Assembly (NCBI GenBank): GCA_013697395.1
Contig: JACCWY010000024.1
Coordinates: 1-6,038 of the forward strand
Direction of reading: 5' to 3'
Length of the DNA: 6,038 nucleotides
Source: Chloroflexota bacterium
Lineage (GTDB): Bacteria; Chloroflexota; Limnocylindria; QHBO01
Made by a program: the position numbers and the translations under genes. This document shows positions 5,104 to 6,038 of the stretch, one piece after another. Each line of letters opens with the position of its first letter. Within the stretch, counting starts at the first letter, position 1. The notes below the pieces were generated by a model. That model was given only the letters and a program-made list of their open reading frames with translations, did not search any database and was not told the origin of the DNA.

Positions 5104-6038
5104 CTACCCCGCGGCGGGCTGCCGAACCGATCGCAGGCCCGCAGGTTCGGGACGCAGACGCAGGCCACGAAGCAGCTGCGCGTTGAGCGCCACGACGATC
5201 GTCGAGATGCTCATGGCCAGCGCCCCGACGCTCATCGGCAGGATGATGCCCCACGGCGCGAACAGGCCGGCGGCGACGGGGATGGCGACCGCGTTGTAGC
5301 CGGTGGCCCACACCAGGTTCTGGTTCATCTTGCGGTAGCTCGCCCGCGACAGCTCGATGGCGCCCGCCACGTCGCGCGGGTCGTCCCGCACGAGGACGAT
5401 CCCGGCTGACTCGACGGCGACGTCGGTGCCTGCGCCGATGGCGATGCCGACGTCGGCCTGTGCCAGCGCCGGCGCGTCGTTCACGCCGTCGCCGACCATC
5501 GCGACCCTGACGCCTCCGGCCTGGAAGCGCCTGACGGCATCGGCCTTGTCGGCCGGAAGCACCTGCGCCGCGACCTCGTCGATGCCGATGCGCCTCGCGA
5601 CCGAGTCCGCCACCGATTGCGCATCGCCCGTGATCATCGCTACTCGCAGCCCCATCTCGTGGAGCTGCTTCACTGCCTCGACCGACTCGGGGCGGATTTC
5701 GTCCTCGACCGCCACCGCGCCGAGCACGCGGCCGTCGGCGACTGCGTGGAGCACCGTCCGTCCCTCGGCTGCCCAGCCATCGGTCACCGCCGTGAGCTCC
5801 GGTGGCGCCTCGACCGAAAGATCGGCGAGCAGCCGAGGGCCACCGACGTGGACCTCGCGGCCGTCGACGATCGCCTTCGCGCCACGACCGGCTAGCGCCT
5901 CGAAGCTGGTGGCCCTGCGCGGCGTGAAGCCTCGCTCCTGGGCCCCGCGGACGATGGCACGAGCGAGTGGGTGCTCGGAGTCGGACTCCACCGCGGCGGC
6001 AATGGCCAGGAGCTCGGCCTCCTCCACCCCCGTCGCGG
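5104..6038 (-). CDS. copB: CopB-type P1B-3 copper/silver-translocating P-type ATPase, C-terminal part (cut by the window edge)
   Basis: This is the ATP-hydrolysing half and last two membrane helices of a heavy-metal P-type ATPase that pumps Cu or Ag ions out of the cytoplasm. Counting from the GTG codon at 6027: SEHPLA (17-22, the nucleotide-binding HP), GRG at 47-49 in the nucleotide-binding domain, MITGD at 131-135, MVGDGVND at 177-184 (hinge motif, metal at Asp), then two helices. NLVWATGYN (237-245) and MSISTIVVALNA (272-283) match the seventh and eighth helix signatures of subclass P1B-3 (CopB), not the MxxSS of CopA. The frame is open through 6038, so DKTGT, the CPH helix and the metal-binding N-terminus lie outside; about 310 of some 700 residues are seen. 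The stop is TAG at 5104-5106. No frameshift or missing core motif. Metal choice between Cu(II), Cu(I) and Ag(I) cannot be read from this half. Confidence 0.93.
   Translation of the reverse strand, partial: ATGVEEAELLAIAAAVESDSEHPLARAIVRGAQERGFTPRRATSFEALAGRGAKAIVDGREVHVGGPRLLADLSVEAPPELTAVTDGWAAEGRTVLHAVADGRVLGAVAVEDEIRPESVEAVKQLHEMGLRVAMITGDAQSVADSVARRIGIDEVAAQVLPADKADAVRRFQAGGVRVAMVGDGVNDAPALAQADVGIAIGAGTDVAVESAGIVLVRDDPRDVAGAIELSRASYRKMNQNLVWATGYNAVAIPVAAGLFAPWGIILPMSVGALAMSISTIVVALNAQLLRGLRLRPEPAGLRSVRQPAAG

Overview
This is a GC-rich bacterial chromosome segment. It carries compact, mostly hypothetical genes, a tRNA gene and the end of a metal-transport ATPase. Codon third positions are strongly G/C. 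The cupin plus class III cyclase protein, the lipoprotein with a Pro/Ser-rich linker and the DUF2225-like protein fit a high-GC free-living bacterium. Chloroflexota (Limnocylindria-like) or Actinomycetota seem most likely, but that is an inference from gene style, because no rRNA or marker gene is present. No phage, transposase, CRISPR or known defence genes were seen.

Layout, left to right. 1-310 (+) is the end of a small unknown gene whose reading frame appears to shift once near 181. It converges, 10 bases apart, on an unknown conserved-looking protein at 321-704 (-). 907-983 (-) is tRNA-Val(GAC) with an encoded CCA. 984-1445 has no protein gene, but holds an imperfect second copy of the tRNA's upstream region and a tRNA-like D-arm fragment, which look like the remains of a duplicated or decayed tRNA locus. 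1446-2090 (-) is a secreted lipoprotein and 2234-2602 (-) an unrecognised protein. 2823-3155 (-) is a small Cys4 zinc-ribbon protein. It is divergent from 3293-4057 (+), a DUF2225-like Cys-rich protein, and the intergenic space has a good sigma70-type promoter facing the minus-strand gene. 4148-5003 (-) is a cupin-class III nucleotide cyclase protein with a one-base frameshift near its end. 5104-6038 (-) is the C-terminal part of a CopB-type P1B-3 ATPase that runs off the right edge.

How they fit together: the ATPase would export copper or silver. The cyclase gene follows it on the same strand 100 bases downstream, so co-expression is possible but unproven. The other genes show no shared pathway. 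Two independent apparent one-base frameshifts in 6 kb could be real decay or base-calling errors, and this should be settled before those genes are called broken. I found no convincing new multi-gene system. The most unusual items are the duplicated tRNA-Val leader, the atypical active site of the cyclase, and its frameshift.
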